Assembly: GCA_036362985.1 (NCBI GenBank) | Contig: JAYGXS010000007.1 | Coordinates: forward strand, 26,622,543 to 26,686,542 | DNA from: Ligula intestinalis | Taxonomy: Eukaryota; Platyhelminthes; Cestoda; Diphyllobothriidea; Diphyllobothriidae | DNA length: 64,000 bases | Direction of reading: 5' to 3' | In this document: positions 22,740-34,769 of the stretch, piece by piece | Layout of the letters: each line of letters opens with the position of its first letter | Position numbering within the stretch: position 1 is the stretch's first letter | Program-made: the position numbers and the translations under genes | The notes under the pieces: generated by a model | Database searches by the model: none | Seen by the model: the letters and a program-made list of their open reading frames with translations, nothing else | Told to the model about the DNA's origin: nothing

Positions 22740-23400
22740 GCCTTGTGCGGCGCAGAACGCTCGACTTGCTTCAAGGGGGCTAGCGTAAATCATCAGTGTT
22801 GACAGGGCAAAAGATGGGGGCCGGAAGAGCGAACTCGAGTCGGGGGTGGGGGGGGGGGGGGGGGTGTGGGAAGTGCGTGAGTGGGAGTGCATCGTGGAAG
22901 TTAGGGCGGCCTGCGCACCTGACGAACATTTTCACAACACCTGGTCCGCATCATGGACAGGGCGGCACTGTCCTCCAGACGGCAGGTGCGCTAACCACGG
23001 GAAGAAGGACGGCGACGGCAGTGGCAAAAGACTGGGTTCAGTTTTTTGGGGCAAGAGGGACGACAGGGGGGAGGGGGGTAGGGAAGTATCAAGTGCAGGG
23101 AAGATAGGGGCGTCTCGAGGTGGCTACGCCCTGAGTGGTCTCATTAGCTTAACAAAAATCTTGGACTTGCGATCTTTTTTTCCAGGTTTGGCGACTGACA
23201 CTGGTGGTTTGTTTAACATTTCGCCGGAGCATATGAGTATTTGGCCGTAAAGAGCTGCTGATTGGCAAGCGAAGTTGCGCTCTCGAGGCGGTGACCGCTT
23301 ACTGATCGCTCTGATCTGATCTAGTCTCATTAGTGCGACAACCCACGCCGACAGGAATTCTTTGATGTTGCCCTGCGTTCAACCATCGAGATCCAGATTG
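22740..23400. other. GC-rich patch with an 18-base-scale G run
   Basis: A nearly pure G tract lies at about 22843-22864, followed by G/C-rich sequence to about 23110. Frames of 103 and 134 codons on the plus strand (22796-23107, 22846-23250) translate the G run as poly-Gly and show no domain, so I do not call a gene. G tracts of this kind can form quadruplex structures; that is inference only. Confidence 0.4.
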
Positions 23401-26280
23401 CTCGCCAGGTACACTCCTACCGGTGAACTGGTCTCCCGTGTGGGAAAGAGATTTGAGGTGGTGTTTGGGTGCGAGCTAAAGCTTATCATAGGACACGGGG
23501 AAAAACTGGCAATCTGTTAGATGGCGTACGGGTTGTGCGTGTGTATGTGCGACCAATGCGTAGGTTTAGGAGTGATTCTCTCTAATCTGAATATCTTTTC
23601 ATTTCGAAAGAGAAGCTTACTGATCCGCTTGCCTTTCGCTGTCAGTTTAGCAGCTTCTCGAAGCACCCTGTGGTTGTATGTGTTTACCCGACCTATGTGC
23701 AACGCAGATGCCCTTGAAGATTGCTTGGCCTAATAGTGCTCAATGCATAGAGAGTCCGGGCTGGGTTCCCGAGTCCTGTAAATCGGAGGTTGGGTATAGC
23801 TATAGCATGGCATTTTACCATTATTGTTAAAAGTTTTAGACTCAAAAAATTACTTTAATAGGGTTTTAATAATAATTATCTTGCCGCAGACTCACAAGAG
23901 ACTTTAGTCATGTGAGGATGAGTGCTTTCAAACGGGCTTATTTCCAAGGCCTGCAAGAACTAAACACTGTAAAAAATGACCCCCTAAGAAACAAAAATTT
24001 TCTAGAGTGATTTAAGACTCCCTTATAAATTTTAACCTCTTTTATAAAAAGGAGAAGATGCCCCTTTATATTTTGAGAGATTTATATGAATTTTAAACGT
24101 ATGGTAGATAGTCTATTTCATGAAATTTCAGGGATAAGGCAATAAATGTCATGTTGCGTGAAGCCAGCATACATGGCGTGCCCCCAAACTATTATTGCAG
24201 TAAATTAAGAAACATATGTAAAACGATGACATAGGTTGTTTGACAAATTATTATTTACCAACATAAAGTTATTTAATTTTCACAAAAAAACTCGAAAGTA
24301 AGGTAATAGCTTTGTGAGAAGTCACTGACCTTATGTTAAATATAAGTGTGTTTATAGCAAAGGAGGGATAATGATGTCAAATTTATACAAAATAAGTTCA
24401 AATGCAAAGTTTGCATACAGTATATAGCATCCATTATCATTTAAAATAACATTGTGTAAGATATAAATGAGGTAAACTTACCTAAAGTTGTTTGCGCAAT
24501 GGGAATAATGAGTAAAAATTGCAGTTTCTAATGCACAAGAAGATCATTCTGTTTTTTGTCTGAACGTCTATTGACATCTGATCGGGGTGATTGGTAGGAA
24601 TAATAATATTTTAGAGGCCACACAGATTGGCTGACCGTTTACCAAAAAGTTAAATGTTGTACTTGCAAAAAAATTCAGTCCATATTGTCTATTTTGAAAA
24701 ACATTTCCTCTTTTCACATTCCTTCAGAATACCTTCGAGAGTTCCAATGCGACGGCTTGCAGATTGTTGTCAAAATTCTTCTTAACACTTTACGAATTGA
24801 AGTTTGTTTATTTTCTTCGCCCTTAATACCGATATTGTTAAAAGTAGTTACCAAAAAACTTAAAAGTAAGAAATATCTTAAAAGAATTTACCCAAATGAG
24901 CTTTTAAGACATTCCTCCTTATGCAGGTGACTGCGTGGGTGGTAATTCTAAAATCACTCAAAGATTTCAACTACTTCCCAATAAAATGTATGTCTACAAC
25001 AAAAGTCGAAAAGTAATACACCTAAGATGACTTTAAAATAACTTCCTTTAAGAAATTACCTCTTCGAATATCTGCGTTCTCCACTTTTCGAAGATGAAGT
25101 CAAGATCAAATTAGGATATTTTGACCAGTTTTCTGAGTTCTCTAAAAATAAGGGATAAAACTCTGCTCTGAATGAAAGAACTTGCTTTTCTATGTAAACC
25201 ACACTAGTTTTCAGTATGTTTTTTTTAATTCAGGGCACCATTATTTGACTGTAAACGAACAACGGCGTGACAAAATATATCCTTAGACATTTTTAAACAT
25301 GATGATCTTTTTTCAGCTCCATTTCAAGTTTTTATATTCATTGTTCACTAGCAGCGTTACAGAAACACCTTATGAAGTTTCACGAAATTTCATGTACAGT
25401 CAGAAATGGTCAGTGATTTTGGCGCAGTAAAACAAGCTTGGGTCTCGTAAAATTGTTGCTTAACGTTAGGGCACAAAGCGTTACAGAAGTGTTAGGAAAA
25501 GGTTTGCAAATTGACCTCGTTCTTCTTTTCCCAACACTAATGTTTTATCTTATACGTAAACTTACCTCTATTTCCTGGATGCAAAACAAATTTTCTGATT
25601 TGCAAACACATGATTCAAAAGTTCCTGCTCTTTATGCACAATCAAGAACATTTTTTCCGCAGCGTCTTATAGCGTAGAAAATTCCTTGGGCATCAAAAAT
25701 GGTGGATTCTGCCAATTTCCGCCTCTATTATCCCAGTATACTGAGGTGAATTTTACTCATTCTAGAAAACCTCATTTGGCCCCTCGACTCAACCCAATGA
25801 ACAAAAAGAAACACCTTTAGTTGTATGTTAAATTACCCACTCAAATTGTGCCCCTCATATTTCATCAGACATGCAGTCTACTGCGTCTTCATAAACCATG
25901 ATTAACGTTTATTTTCTACTGTTGCTTATCATATGAAGAACACGGTCCAAATCTGCAGTAAAATAGCATGAAGAAATGCATTTTATTTTTCGACGGAATG
26001 CATACCGCAGGAAATTTAAGAACTCTGAACGTAAGGTAACTGCATTGCAGGCTCAGAATTATCCGAGAAATGAAAAAGTATAATTTGGAAGGCAGGCATA
26101 CCAAGAAATTTAGTTTGAAGGAAAGGTGTTCCTTGGGAAAAAGGTACGTTAATTCAATGCTTATCCGACGCTGCATCTTCAGGTCATTGATGGATTTGAG
26201 AGGATGTGCAAGTAGCAATTAAATCCTTAAAAAGTGCTTTTTTAATTATAAAGTCATCTGATGTGAAACATTAGTTACCC
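23400..26280. other. No gene or repeat recognised
   Basis: Mostly AT-rich; nothing identified. The 100-codon minus-strand frame at 25916-26218 has no recognisable content. Confidence 0.4.
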
Positions 26281-26284
26281 GGTA

Positions 26285-27525
26285 CAAATTTAAAACACGC
26301 ATATGCTGCAGAAGTTATTGGCGTCAATAAATGTCGTGGCAGCTCTTCAGCTACGTCTTGTCACTGCATAAGAATGATAACGAAGAGGGCATGTAACCGT
26401 TTGCAATTTCGCAGACTGGATGACATAACAGCAAGGGTCATAGTTCGATTTGAATAATGATCAAGTAAAGGACACTGCACTAAGCAACGTATGGGAAGGA
26501 AAGGGGATGGTTCAATAACGCACTCAGTTTTCCACAAAAATACGTGAAAAGGGCAATATCTTTATTTCATGAGTTTTGTGCCAATTCATTGGAAGCGAAA
26601 TCTGGTACATAGTCTCTTTCAACGAGCAAGGAAAATTTACTCTAGTGAGACCCTGCCTGCAGAGCTTTCAAACATCAAAAGAGCCCTACTTTATTGTGGC
26701 TAGCCTGCACGTTTTCTTCAGAAGTACAGCAATTCTCTTGGACCAAAATTGATGGAACATTCAGTTCCAAAAAGCCCATGATTATATTCTTACCCTTTAA
26801 AGGTGATGACATTTCATTGCGCTGTACTATATAAAGGACCTACAAATCTGCAAAACTCGTCTTCTTAATTCCGAATGAAAGAATTCCAGTAAAACGGGCA
26901 ACGGATCAATTGCCATTGCACGCCACCACAAATTGTGTGAGTGGATTCACATGTACTTGTGGATGCAAGTACATTTGGCGCACGGAAAGGCAACTGGCAG
27001 CCAGGGCTGCCCAACTGGCTACTCAAACAAGAAGACAGAGTTTCACGAGCCTCTATTACTAAACATCTACTAGACAGCGGTCATTCTGTTGACGTCAAAA
27101 CAGCATTTTGAGTACTTTTTCGGGCCCGAACAATTCGAACCTTGCGTCACTTGGAAGCTGCCTACATACAGCGAGAGAAACCTGACCTATGCAAGCAGCT
27201 TGACCACGTGGTCAACCTCCAATTACCCTGGTAATTGGTTACTCAGTTTTAATACTCAAGTGAGTTTCGTTTACTTTCCCTCAGTCCCCACACCCTGTCC
27301 TTCTCATACTTTGATTAGTGCAGTGTCCTTTACCTGATCATTATTTAAACCAAACTATGACCCTTGCTGTTATGTCATCCAGTCTGTGAAATTTCAAACG
27401 GTTGCATGTCCTCTTCGTTAACATCCTTAAGCAGCGACATGACGTAGCTAAAGAGCTGTCACAAAATTTATTGACCGCAATAATGTCTGCTGTATATGCA
27501 TGTTTTATACGAAATTAATAGTATT
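26285..27525. mobile_element. PLE locus bounded by inverted arms
   Basis: The left arm 26285-26490 and right arm 27290-27525 are inverted copies of each other, about 80-85% alike by eye. They share 'catatgc(t/a)gcag', 'acgaagagg', 'cagactggatgacataac' and 'agcaagggtcatag', plus 'gtaaaggacactgcacta'. The reverse-transcriptase and GIY-YIG relic lies between and overlaps the left arm. The right arm is therefore a second, minus-strand copy of the reverse-transcriptase segment that converges on the first. Confidence 0.7.
26400..27234 (+). pseudogene. Penelope-like reverse transcriptase (C-terminal part) with GIY-YIG endonuclease, decayed
   Basis: This is the longest coding relic in the window. 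Reading across frames on the plus strand: GDGSITHSVFHKNT (about 26503-26544), then SFVPIHWKRNLVHSLFQRAR (about 26572-26631), the motif of the reverse-transcriptase thumb; AELSNIKRALLYCG; KSAKLVFLIPNERIPVKR; ATDQLPLHATTNC; CTCGCKYI, the Cys pair and degenerate YIG start (YIW); a frameshift near 27008; then EDRVSRASITKHLLDSGHS and LCKQLDHVVNLQLPW before TAA at 27232. In intact proteins the reverse transcriptase copies element RNA and the GIY-YIG domain nicks the target. Stops include 26545, 26701 and 27108, with a -1 shift near 26778. The palm with its catalytic Asp pair is not visible. Confidence 0.85.
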
Positions 27526-27539
27526 ACTAGCGTAATTGA

Positions 27540-28390
27540 AAATTGGTAACCGTAATATGCGTCAGTCTGAGGTGAAAAAATTAATGTTCATCCAGTGTGG
27601 GCGCCATTTAGCAGTAGCGGTTTGCGTCAGTCTGCATTGATCCACAATCGTCTCTTACTTCTTCCTATGAGATGTTCGTACATCCCATACAAATGGACAT
27701 GCTGGTTGATGCATGAATCATCAGAGTGCATGACCCTTTTTGACAAGCTCTGACGATGCCTGTCTTGTCCCATGTGATATTGCGTCTTGTATCAGGGCTG
27801 TGCACGGGCACGTCGGGTCCATGGGGGTTCTCCTTGCTGCCAGTAGGTGCTCATGGATGCGTGTAAAGACGAACCTTCCTGTTTAGCCATAATATTCGGT
27901 GTAAAAGACTTTGTATATGCTATCGTTAACGACTTCTCTCTCATCGAAGTACTCAACCCTATCTTTAGGGTATACAAACTGCGCACGTTTTTCTGCAAGT
28001 CGTTTTTCCAGGTCACATGTGAGACTTGTGATGCCGTATATTGTGGTCCACTAGGAAAATCTATCCACACACGCATTCACGAGCACCAACTGGCTGTGGA
28101 GGGACGCGATCTTGATACAGGATACTTAGTACTATGGGATAAAACATGCATTGTCGGAGTTTGCCCCAAAGGTCATGCACTCCGATGATTCATGTATCAA
28201 CAGACTTATCGTGTTGAATATAATGTACGAACATGTCAAAGAACAATTAAACAGGCAACAACCGATTACTACGGAGTAGTGTATATTCTAACTGCTAATA
28301 AGCGTTCACACGGGATGACATTTACTTTTTACAACCCGGACTGACACAACTGGTGGCTGCCAATTAGCGCTAACAACAAATGAACTTTAA
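27540..28390. mobile_element. PLE family D head-to-head pair with two GIY-YIG relics
   Basis: Two GIY-YIG fragments diverge from a centre near 27950. Plus strand (28019-28190): CETCDAVYCGPLGKSIHTRI followed by HEHQLAVEGRD, with the Cys pair, YCG for YIG and the conserved Arg-X-His-Glu-His helix. Minus strand (27895-27715): NRKVRLYTRIHEHLLAARR, then KKGHAL. The outer ends mirror each other: 'gttgatgcatgaatcatcag' at about 27703 and its complement at about 28183. Farther out the arms continue weakly to about 27585 and 28380. Both domains lack their C-terminal Glu region in a clean frame, so neither is expected to work. The layout matches the 16.3-17.4 kb locus. Confidence 0.75.
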
Positions 28391-28394
28391 TTTT

Positions 28395-30830
28395 TTCTTT
28401 GCCCATCTCAAGCCTGAAGAATACCAGCGTCGAAAATTTACTGCATGATCTTACCTCGTTTTTTTCGGAAGACCGTCTTTCTTTCAAATGTAGAAGTTTT
28501 TCTTTTTACCGAAAACAGCCTTTCGTACAGTGTCAAAGTTAGAGCTGTAACTTCGCACGAAGCTAACACAAGAATTAACCTTTTGAGCATGCTTTCTAGA
28601 AAAAAATCATTTGAATTTATAAAGCCATCAAAATTAAATGGGAGCAAGTATCCCATATAGGTCGTCATTTTTGCAAATGCATTTCTTATATTTGGCCTTC
28701 AAAAAGCTTGAACTGTTCGAGGATTATGTCGAATGATTAATAATATAACAACCTAAGTGGAGTAATCTTTTCAATACAAAAAGTGTTTCACCAGATAGCA
28801 TCTCCATTGTAGTTGACGGGGAATGCTATGCTTAGAATAAGCTTTTCTCTCTCTCTCTTCTGCAAGTACTTAATCGTAGGTTTCTTATACCCTCTGCCAG
28901 CATTTTTCGTACGAAAGCGTTTATTGAAATACAGGCATCCCAATACATTACATAAAGAAGAGGAGAGCTTCTTTGCGAAAAAAGGGTTTATGCAGTTATT
29001 ACAACAGATGGGCTCCATTGAAGACGACTGTTACATTGGCTTCCTCATAAAAGAAGTGATACATGCAATACAAATTTTCATTTGGCAACTGTTTGTTTTA
29101 TCAACAACGAATTATTTCCTTCCGTTACCGGGGACCTAACGGTGACGAACATTTTGCCTTAGGATTCTGGAGTGGGAAATTTTCGGCAAAAGCTCGAACT
29201 TTGCAATGCGTTTCGAGTACGGCTGGGTAATGTGCATATTAACAGACTTTTTACTAATTTATACATGCCAGATGATTGGGACTCAAATGTTTGTTAACTC
29301 CTTGGTGTCAGGGATGATTTCAGAGACAAAATTATTTCCAATTCATCGTCTAAAACTTGAATTTAATATTAGGGGTCACTAAAGGTATGCCCTTTTCGCT
29401 TAGCAAACTAAGGCCATGTTCCGCAGCGTAACTGAATCTATACCGTCTTACTGCGTTTCCTTGATATCTTTTATGATTAACTCTAACCCATTCCGATGAG
29501 CAATGTTTACGGTAGGGAATAGGCACTGAGTGCGTCTTCAGTGTCGACGCCATTCGCCTTTCCCCACTCCCTTAGCACCTACACACTGAACAAGTTGGTC
29601 AGCCACCTGATGCGCGGATTGGTCGCAGATGGCCTGTGCGGTGTGAGATCGCACCTAGGCGTTTAGTAAACGCCAAATTATAGAACTTGCTACCGCAGCG
29701 CGTGCCGAATACTACGTGCCGCGCCGTCTCATCTAGTCTCTTGTGGTGCTGCGCATTTACCTCCCCATGTCCGAACCCCACCAAGACCGTCGGAATCGCC
29801 ACGATGGCATAACGTGAATTTTGATGTTGATCTAAATTACTCGCAAGTATCGGCGTCTATCTTATAAGCGCACAAGAGCAATCACTCTTTACCGGGGTAT
29901 TCATTCTTACAGTAGGGAAAATTAAATGAAGACAATTCACCTCCCTGTGCCCCGTTAATGTTACTCAACGCGAAAATCTCCCAAACGGTCTAAATTGACT
30001 CGAAGTAACGCGCCACCCTGTCTACCATTTCACTTTTTGAAGACCAGCGTTCGTGAGGCTTTGTTAAATCCTAAGGCATTAATGACCGATTTGACTGAGT
30101 GATAATGCAAGCATCGTTTTCTTGTCGCCCGCTAATGCACATGTAGAGGTTAATGGCACAGACTGCACTTAGAATTCCTGAACATCTACATTGTGTCAAT
30201 TTGTTTCTTTCAAATCAAGACAACACATCTATATAATTAAACATGTTTTGAACAATAAAAATTATGCATAAAGGAAATCAAACACCGAAGGCCTATACTC
30301 AAATGAAGAAAGAAAGTATTTTAGATATGCTTTTGGCTGGAAAAATTTAATTACTCACATCGGAATCACTGAATGGTTTGAAATTAAAGGTGAATGTAGC
30401 GTTACATGCTGCTGTTCCTAAATTGGACATTTAATTCAAATATATGAAGTCTCATCTATGAGTTTTATGCGCATTACTGATTTGGAAGTATGAAAAAAAC
30501 ACAAATAATTCCTGCACTAAGAGAGTTATATTAAACGTGTTGAAAGAAAATTGTTCCAGCTCATCTTTGGTCTTTTCAGAGATATTCCTGAATTTGAAAG
30601 CAATCTCAACCGCAGTCCCAATGCTTGCCTCAATTTTCGCCATAATTTTAGTCTCAGCGTAAATCGTGCCTCAACATATGTGGTTTGTACAGCTCCAACA
30701 CTCAAGACTATGGCAGTCTACAAATTTCAAATATACTTTAGGTGGACTGGTGTAGTTAAGGCAGCCTTAGTAACTTCGTCTTATTTACGTACATTTTTGT
30801 ATAGCGCATGCTTTTAAGAACCTATGGACT
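28395..30830. other. No gene recognised; one short palindrome
   Basis: A GC-richer section lies at about 29540-29810, containing the 17-nt palindrome GGCGTTTAGTAAACGCC at 29658-29674. A 108-codon frame at 28813-29139 has no recognisable domain. Confidence 0.4.
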
Positions 30831-30834
30831 CTTG

Positions 30835-31150
30835 CTGATGAACGTTTAAATGAGTGCTAAAGAAACTCACTTGTCTCCTACTGCCCTGCGTTAGACCATA
30901 TATTTGGGCCTTCGCAGCAACTATACCAGTTAGTATTGCTGGTAAAACAAGGGAAACTGTAATGGTCATTTCTGACTTTTAAGCCGTCGTTAGCTATTCA
31001 TATCCAGACCCAAGTGACGTCACACCAGAGCCTCGAACCAAAGACCATTCTGGTCACAGTCAAATGCCCTAATCTTTGAGCTGCAAGCTCGCTTCACTGC
31101 CAGTTTAGCGCGGGAGATATTGAAACTTGTTCATCAGCGAGTATCAATAT
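30835..31150 (-). repeat. tRNA-derived SINE-like repeat, family G, antisense
   Basis: Antisense matches to the family: 'gatgaacgttta', 'actcacttgtctcc', 'aatggtcatttctgac', 'agccgtcgtta', 'tatccagacccaagtg', 'gagcctcgaacc' (B-box complement) and 'catcagcgag'. The copy is diverged. Confidence 0.55.
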
Positions 31151-31159
31151 CTCTCGACC

Positions 31160-32865
31160 TGCATCACCAAGACGGGAAGGCCTGGAATTTGTCAAAAGCA
31201 AATCTAGGCTTGAAAATTTATCTTGTGAAGATTTCAGTGCGAATTTTTGCAACTTGAGTTATGTGCTTATGCCTATTATTGTAATCGTCGGCAAATTTTA
31301 ATAGTATTTCTTACAAGGTATATCACTTTATATATTGCCGCATGAAAGTTTGACTGAGATTCAAAGGTATGCTTTTTATTCGAAAAGAAGACTAAAGTAC
31401 GATTAAATATGAATTATCTTACAGCATCATCCCAACATAATTTAGTCCCATCAGGATGCCGGCATGCGAACGGCTAGGCTTAAAAGGCTCTGTTATACTC
31501 AGTATGCCTGGAAATTTATGATATAATTTGACAGGAAGTAGGATTTGGTTGTTTTGCACAGGAATATTTTACGTTTTTTCGATCTAGTTAGTGGATTTAG
31601 TCCTTCACGTAAGGAAAAGAGTCTTTAACTTCAGGTTTCTGTGGGTAATAGGCATTAATCTGTAATAATCGGAAGTAGCCTCATAAAGAAGACAGTTTTT
31701 ATGCTATGAAGTACTAGATGACATAAGCTTTTATTTAGGTGCATCATTCTACTGAAGAATCACAAAATTATTGGGAGTATTTCAAAGTATATCGCTTGCA
31801 GAACCAGAAAAATAAGGTTGAAGTTGACAAAAAGCAGTGGAAGACTAGTCTAAGGAATCAAATTGTTCTTCAAAAACAAGGAAAATATCTAACTTCAAAC
31901 TTCGAACTTTTTTGTTAGAATCGCAGAGAAAGTTTTGATCGCATTTTGCTTTATCACAGCAATGACCTGGGATGATAAACAAGACTGCATATATATCATT
32001 TCGAAGATGAAGATGAAAACAAGTACTTTAAAAATTACGCATGCAGCAATACACTGCTTTGTGCAATATACTTCATACTTATACGCAATTAAGAAACGTA
32101 ACAGGCAGAAGTTTAACAACCATGGCAAAAATTTCATTGTATATACAGCCACTGGTTTTGCATTTGCAAAGATCGACGGAGTCTGAAAGTAATAAATTAG
32201 GGTGAAACGTGCTCTCATATGAAGAAATAAGTTTTTTTCGATTGCCAGCCGAACGTTTTTCATTTACTTTCAGATGAATTAAAAAAACTTGGCAAGATTA
32301 TCCCTTTGACATTCCCTCGGAAAACGTTGACATACACCGATATTCCTCAGCTAAATATCTAATCAAAGTACTTTTAGAGGTAACCTATTATGAAAAGTTA
32401 TCTTATTTATCTTAGTAATCGCGATATCAGCCTTCTGTTGCACACATTCGTTTTGCTTGAACATGGGTATTGGGAATTTTGATGAATTTCTAAATATGTC
32501 TCACATGGACTTCTCTATAAAAAACTAGCTGATATAGCTTAATGCCTTCTAAAATGTATCTCATTTTAAACGGTTTGATACAAGCATCAAATAGTATTAG
32601 GATTTCCATATGAAAGGTTGCAAAATATTAAGAACGCTCAAAAATATGCCAGAATTCGAATGACGATCTTTAACTTATTGGTATTTTATAACGGAAATAT
32701 GTACGAAATTGAGGGCTCTAGAAAAGTTCTTTTGGCAAGAGAGCATGACGTGATTATTATTCGAACTTATAAAAAGAATGAAATCGATTGTTCTTACATA
32801 TAGCTACTGATTACATCTGTGAATTTTGAGGATTATGAATAAAATTTTATTTTTTCTTAACATAC
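31160..32865. other. No gene or repeat recognised
   Basis: AT-rich. The 122-codon minus-strand frame at 31895-32263 is hydrophobic and low in complexity, with no domain that I recognise. Confidence 0.4.
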
Positions 32866-32869
32866 AATT

Positions 32870-33095
32870 AAACGATAAATTGGGTAGCATGCGTAAGCTT
32901 TGAAAATTTTTTTTTCAAGCCTGTACATTTATATGGTAAATCAATAAAAAATTATGCCGACATTTGGACGCCAATTCTCCCCACAACAGTTCATTTTTCT
33001 ACCAACCAGCATAGTTAATTTTTTCATTACCATATAAATGTATAGGCTCGAAGAGAATCTATCGAAAACTTATGTATGCTCGACAATTTAGCTTA
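32870..33095. repeat. Short inverted-repeat element, about 225 bp
   Basis: Arms 32870-32956 and 33008-33095 are inverted copies. The best-preserved block is 'agcctgtacatttatatggt' on the left against its complement with one change on the right. Similarity continues outward through 'gcatgcgtaagctttgaaaa' against the complement of 'ttttcgatag...gcatac' type sequence. There is no coding capacity. It has the shape of a miniature inverted-repeat transposon, but I see no target duplication and no second copy in the window. Confidence 0.6.
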
Positions 33096-33099
33096 TGAT

Positions 33100-34260
33100 A
33101 TTAACAAGGGTAATTTTCACAAATTTAAAACAACTAAAATCTTTAATATTTCTTCTGTGTGTCAGATTTACCCAAAAGTTGTTGCTTAGTTTTCGTATAT
33201 TTATTAATGCCAGTCTGCTAGGGCTTAGCAATCTTTCAAAAGCTTTGGCAGTTTGGATGAGTTCCTCGCGGTACTGCAGTAAATACCTTGTTTTTTTATT
33301 GATAGTGATCATTTATTATACATATCCTTATACATTGAAATATATTTTACAGAAAAAATGCATTAAATATTATTCTTTATACTCATTTCATAACGAATAA
33401 CTACATTTTTAACTATTTATTTTGAAGATACCGTAGCTTGGTTTGAAAATATTTGGTTTAAAAAAGTTAACAAATTTCAGCATACTTTTGAACTCAAAGG
33501 ATGTTCCGTGCTTCTATTATATAGACTGTTTATTCCACACGTAAAGAAAGTCTTGCATTTAGAAATAATATTTGTGCGCTATCAGTGCGAAATTTTGCAA
33601 CAAATATGGAAAACAGCGTACTCTACAAGCAACTTTAATGTATGTAAAGGTACGGTGCAATATTGCTGTTCATTTCACGTTCTAATAAACTTTCATAATT
33701 AAAAGGTTTCTCAATATTGAAACGTCGTTTTTTCACAAAAAATAAAGTTAAAGACAGTTTTATTTCTAAGCGCCCAAGGACATTTAAATGCATTATTACA
33801 AAGACTCTATGTGCATTTATAAACCCACTGAAGGTCAATGACATCAGTACATACTTTTCAGGTTTAATGTTTCAGAGAGCATATTAAGAGGCATTTATTT
33901 CAAAGCCGGTATCCTGTTGTAACTTAACTGAATCTGATTTCACTTTGGGATTAATCCTATTTGAAGTCCATGCAACTATTCTTTTTTTATCTAGAACACA
34001 TTTCTGAATTTTCATACGCACTTTATAAGATAACCTATCTTGTGTACTAAACAACACGATTGTCAAATCTGTCTATTCCTGGAAGGGGATACGTATAATA
34101 TTGAAGGGCTACTGTAGGACACATACAAAGGATGCTGTTCAGGGACAAATGAAGAAAGTTGAACTGTATATTATGCGTCAAAGCGATTTTTATTCATAAA
34201 TGAATTGACACCCGATCATTCTGTCTCATCATTTAAGAAAACCAACCTTCTATGTAATTG
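33100..34260. other. No gene or repeat recognised
   Basis: Very AT-rich; the 101-codon frame at 33095-33400 has no recognisable domain. Confidence 0.4.
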
Positions 34261-34261
34261 A

Positions 34262-34760
34262 TATACTTTAAACCTGAAAAAGAGACAATTCGATCGCTGG
34301 GACAGTGTTTATTTTGCCTGACGTTTCGTTATTCGTCGCAGATTCGTCATCAGAGGCATAATAAAACAGCCGTAGCAGATACAGGTAGCGTATGTTCAGG
34401 AGTTTGCAGTGTAAAATCGTTAAAAATTTAAACGTATCGAAAAAAATCGATAACCACGTGGCATGTGTGCCGATTGGTGATGTTAACAAAGAGAAGCAGT
34501 GTTGGCATAGGATGACGCGGAGGCATGTCTGTTCCCCAAGCGGCTACTTGCTTTGGTCAAATTGAGTGTCAGGACCGAAGATGGAATGGGTGAATCGCTG
34601 CACATTTTTACGGATTGGCGGCCCATGAACCATGACTCAAGCGATCCCTGGCTCACCCAATTCAACACAGATCTTGAAACTTAAGGTGGATAAAAATATT
34701 GTCTCAGCGATAAGGTCATCTTCTTTTCAATTACTTCCTGGGACTCGTGCTTTCGCTGTT
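34262..34760. mobile_element. PLE family A, 3' end on the minus strand plus outward tail edge on the plus strand
   Basis: On the minus strand from about 34665: LESWFMGRQSVKMCSDSPIP then SSVLTLNLTKASSRLGNRH. This is the GIY-YIG C-terminus with its conserved Glu (LESW), which then runs to the tail with YASDDESATNNETSGK over the hammerhead-like core (34358-34315) and to the edge 'gtcccagcgatcgaatt' near 34285. To the right, 34700-34745 carries a second tail edge in the opposite direction ('tattgtctcagcgat', 'cttcttttcaattacttcctgggactcg' type). The two ends point outward. The endonuclease core is missing. Confidence 0.72.
34315..34358 (-). ncRNA. Hammerhead-ribozyme-like motif, family A, best stem I
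   Basis: On the minus strand: TGCCT, CTGATGA, an inserted C, an 18-nt stem-II region, GAAA, CGTC, AGGCA. Stem I pairs TGCCT with AGGCA, 5 of 5 Watson-Crick. All invariant core residues are present. Stem II is weaker, with two mismatches. Stem III is again the self-complementary ACGU. Confidence 0.58.
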
Positions 34761-34769
34761 ATTGAATAT

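Noticed and set aside
22846..23250. 134-codon Gly-rich plus-strand frame
   Set aside because: Produced by a G run in a GC-rich patch; there is no domain and overlapping frames are equally open.
31895..32263. 122-codon minus-strand frame with hydrophobic stretches, a possible membrane protein
   Set aside because: Composition follows local AT richness, there is no recognisable family, and an 83-codon frame opens on the other strand at the same place.
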